This document shows positions 7,093 to 8,686 of a stretch of DNA of 8,686 bases, in pieces. Both the position numbers and the translations under genes were made by a program. The number at the start of each line of letters is the position of its first letter. The stretch's first letter is position 1. The stretch comes from Brevundimonas sp. UBA4609. Lineage in GTDB: Bacteria > Pseudomonadota > Alphaproteobacteria > Caulobacterales > Caulobacteraceae. The stretch lies in assembly GCA_002386585.1 (NCBI GenBank), contig DGIZ01000208.1, positions 1 through 8,686 on the forward strand, given 5' to 3'. The notes below the pieces were generated by a model. The model was not told the DNA's origin, did not search any database, and saw nothing but the letters and a program-made list of their open reading frames with translations.

Positions 7093-7106
7093 CGATACGC
7101 GTGTCA
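7093..7106. promoter_or_regulatory. Possible second, weaker operator upstream of the TonB receptor
   Basis: The minus strand reads TGACACGCGTATCG, with 10 of 14 positions palindromic and the same TGACAC arm as the 7049-7062 site. The centres of the two sites are 44 bp apart, close to four helical turns. This site also overlaps one arm of the separate inverted repeat GCGTAT (7080-7085) and ATACGC (7095-7100). It could be an auxiliary operator or chance. Confidence 0.25.
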
Positions 7107-7139
7107 CTTCTTGCAACAGCTTCCCGCTTTTTGCAACAG
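7107..7139. repeat. Direct repeat CTTnTTGCAACAG, two copies 20 bp apart, upstream of the TonB receptor
   Basis: The copies are at 7107-7119 and 7127-7139 and differ at one base. Each contains the palindromic core TTGCAA. A partial inverted copy (CTGTTGCG) lies at 7075-7082. The 20-bp period is about two helical turns, placing both copies on the same face of the DNA, as expected for activator sites or -35-like elements in the promoter region of the receptor gene. I could not pick a convincing -35/-10 pair. Confidence 0.4.
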
Positions 7140-7236
7140 GCTCGTGTCAGCCTCCGTGCGAGACTGCAGTGAGCCGCGAAAACAGCGACGATTTCATGAG
7201 GTTACGGAACCTGCCTCGAGGCGTCGCCGAAACAGG

Positions 7237-7267
7237 AAGGGCCCCGGATCGCTCCGGAGCCCTTTTT
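7237..7267. terminator. Terminator-like hairpin between the PL22 gene and the TonB receptor; T-tract on the plus side
   Basis: AAGGGC pairs with GCCCTT and CCGGA with TCCGG, with one C/A mismatch and a TCGC loop. On the plus strand it is followed by five Ts (7263-7267). On the minus strand it comes 23 bp after the PL22 stop codon, but only TTCC follows. It probably ends PL22 transcription and may work in both directions, although the stronger form faces the plus strand, where no gene is visible. A small perfect hairpin, AGGTT-ACGG-AACCT, lies nearby at 7199-7212. Confidence 0.6.
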
Positions 7268-7290
7268 CGTAGGGGGGGAGACGGCGGGCG

Positions 7291-8686
7291 TCAGGCCGCC
7301 CGCGCCACCTCCACCGCATAGACGTGATTGGCGCCGTGCATGTTGGAGACGAAGACGATCCATCGGCCGTCCGGCGTGAAGGTCAGGTTGGGCTCCAGCC
7401 GGTAGTCATGGTTCGACAGGTCGACCAGGCGCTGTGATCGCAGATACTCGACGCTGATCTGATCGTCCTTGTCGCTGGACGGATCCTCGTCGACGATCGG
7501 CTCGGGACGCAGCAGGACGAGCCATTTTCCGTCCGGCGCATGGGCGACCATGTCGCCGTCGCCGCCGTCGCCCGCGAACATCCGTCCGTCCGGCGAGACG
7601 TTGTAGTGCACCGACCAGTCGTTCTGTTCGACCCGGCGATAGACGCGCTTGCCTGTCTCCAGGTCCACGGAGGCGACCCAGAAGACCTGGCCGCGCGGCG
7701 TCTGCAGATCATAGAGCACCTGCCTGCCGTCGGGGCTGAACCACTCGTGGCCGAAGATCTCGAAATTCATGGTCCGCTGGTGCGTCTTGCGCAGGTCCGA
7801 GCCGTCGACCTTCATCGTCCACATGCGGTCGACCCGGTGCCAGGGGCCTTCGTGGCAGAAGATGATGCGATCGGGATCGGTCGGCGAGAATTGGGTGTGG
7901 CCGATCCATTCATTGGTCTTGTGGATCACGCGGCGTTCGCCGGTCGCCATGTCGATGACGAAGATCTCCATCGGATAGCGGGCGGCCCAGCGCTGCAGCA
8001 TCCGCACGCCCTTGGCGCGAGCGAAGTTCAGCGGCTTTCCGTCCGGCCCGGCCGCTTCGTATTCGGCCTGGTCGAAGCGGCGGTTACGCGGATCGCCGAC
8101 GCCGGGCTGGAGCGGCTGGGAATCATAGGCGACGAAGCCGAGCAGCAGGGTCTCGTCGGCATTGACCGAATTGACCTGGCCGTTGGGAATGCGGCCGATC
8201 CGGCGCACGCGCCGGGTGTCCGCATCGATGACGTAGAGGGTCTTGGCGCGGTCCATCAGCTGGGACTCGCCCGGCTCGGTGACCGAATAATAGACGTTGC
8301 GGCCCTTGCGCCCCGTGAACATCAGATCGGCGTTCTGGTCGGGAACCAGCACGCTGAGCGCCCAGGTCTTCAGGTCCACGGTCGAGATGCCCTGGGGCGT
8401 GGAGATGACCATGAGGTCGGGCGCGCCCGCCTTCGCCGGCAGGAACATGTTCTTGTAGAAGTAGGGCTTGCCGCCGCCGCCGTCGGGCGAGACTCGGCGG
8501 ATGCGATGGCCTGTGCGCGGATCGACCCATTCGCGCGGGACCGGGCCGGACCATTGCGGCGCCTGGTGCGGCGTCTCCTGGGTCGAGGGCGGCGCGGTGT
8601 TCGGGGCAGGCCAGGCGGGAACCTGGCCCTCCGGCGGCAGGGGCGGTTCGATCAGGGGAGCGGCGGCTTGCGGCGCAGCGGATCGC
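7291..8686 (-). CDS. Oligogalacturonate lyase family protein (PL22), 5' end outside the window; probably exported
   Basis: The frame is open from the TGA at 7291 to the window edge, about 464 residues. An internal ATG at 8448 is not the start, because family sequence (EWVDPRTGHRIRRVSPDG, then KPYFYKNMF) continues upstream of it. PL22 enzymes are seven-bladed beta-propellers that split short oligogalacturonides by beta-elimination. Family marks, counted from the Met at 8448, are GHTQFSP (183-189), CHEGPWHRVDRMW (198-210), GHEWFSPDG (233-241) and VHYNVSPDG (280-288). Where characterised enzymes carry a QxxHxH metal site near the C-terminus, this one appears to read YRLEPN (codons at 7387-7404). 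Upstream of the propeller about 45 residues are Pro/Ala-rich, like a linker after a signal or lipoprotein peptide, whereas classical PL22 enzymes are cytoplasmic. The product would suit GH105. The call is good at family level; the exact substrate is uncertain. Confidence 0.85.
   Translation of the reverse strand, partial: RSAAPQAAAPLIEPPLPPEGQVPAWPAPNTAPPSTQETPHQAPQWSGPVPREWVDPRTGHRIRRVSPDGGGGKPYFYKNMFLPAKAGAPDLMVISTPQGISTVDLKTWALSVLVPDQNADLMFTGRKGRNVYYSVTEPGESQLMDRAKTLYVIDADTRRVRRIGRIPNGQVNSVNADETLLLGFVAYDSQPLQPGVGDPRNRRFDQAEYEAAGPDGKPLNFARAKGVRMLQRWAARYPMEIFVIDMATGERRVIHKTNEWIGHTQFSPTDPDRIIFCHEGPWHRVDRMWTMKVDGSDLRKTHQRTMNFEIFGHEWFSPDGRQVLYDLQTPRGQVFWVASVDLETGKRVYRRVEQNDWSVHYNVSPDGRMFAGDGGDGDMVAHAPDGKWLVLLRPEPIVDEDPSSDKDDQISVEYLRSQRLVDLSNHDYRLEPNLTFTPDGRWIVFVSNMHGANHVYAVEVARAA

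Noticed and set aside
4744..7272. 842-residue plus-strand open frame opposite the TonB receptor
   Set aside because: It runs through the receptor gene, its promoter region and past the hairpin at 7237; its composition is that of a GC-rich shadow frame with no recognisable domain.
7291..8448. PL22 gene starting at the internal ATG at 8448
   Set aside because: The frame is open to the window edge and the residues before that Met continue the family pattern (GHRIRRVSPDG, KPYFYKN), so the true start lies outside the window.
1..8686. CRISPR arrays, insertion sequences, tRNA or rRNA genes, prophage or defence genes
   Set aside because: No regularly spaced repeats, transposase-like frames, terminal repeats or RNA-gene signatures were seen; the window is a metabolic locus with even base composition.

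Overview
The window is GC-rich DNA whose codon use and gene content suggest an alphaproteobacterium of the Caulobacterales (Caulobacter or Brevundimonas type). The evidence is a TonB-dependent receptor of the family common in Caulobacter, Sphingomonas and Xanthomonas, high third-position GC, and short intergenic regions. The genus is inferred and was not tested by any search.

The window is a locus for degrading homogalacturonan (pectin). From left to right it holds: (1) the first 94 residues of an aldehyde dehydrogenase on the minus strand (1-284), most like alpha-ketoglutaric semialdehyde dehydrogenases; (2) a two-domain exported protein on the minus strand (360-2606), made of a GH105 unsaturated uronyl hydrolase joined by a Pro-rich linker to a DUF4861 domain; (3) a divergent 157-bp control region; (4) a GH28 polygalacturonase on the plus strand with a twin-arginine-like signal (2764-4146); (5) a convergent 147-bp gap with one terminator for each strand; (6) a TonB-dependent outer-membrane receptor on the minus strand (4294-7023); (7) a 267-bp region rich in repeats and operator-like palindromes; (8) the 3' part of a PL22 oligogalacturonate lyase-like gene on the minus strand (7291 to the window edge).

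As a working model, the receptor takes up pectin oligomers. GH28, PL22 and GH105 then shorten them and remove terminal unsaturated galacturonate in the periplasm. The aldehyde dehydrogenase would act late in cytoplasmic uronate oxidation. No inner-membrane transporter and no transcription factor is visible in the window.

The most notable non-coding signals are a 12-bp sequence (AATGACACCGGT) in the same orientation upstream of both the receptor and the GH28 gene, part of a LacI-type palindrome at the receptor, and a long inverted repeat that could hide the ribosome-binding site and start codon of the aldehyde dehydrogenase directly after the GH105 stop codon. At protein level, the PL22 protein appears to lack metal-ligand residues known from the characterised family members, and the GH28 protein has lost the Arg of the RIK motif.
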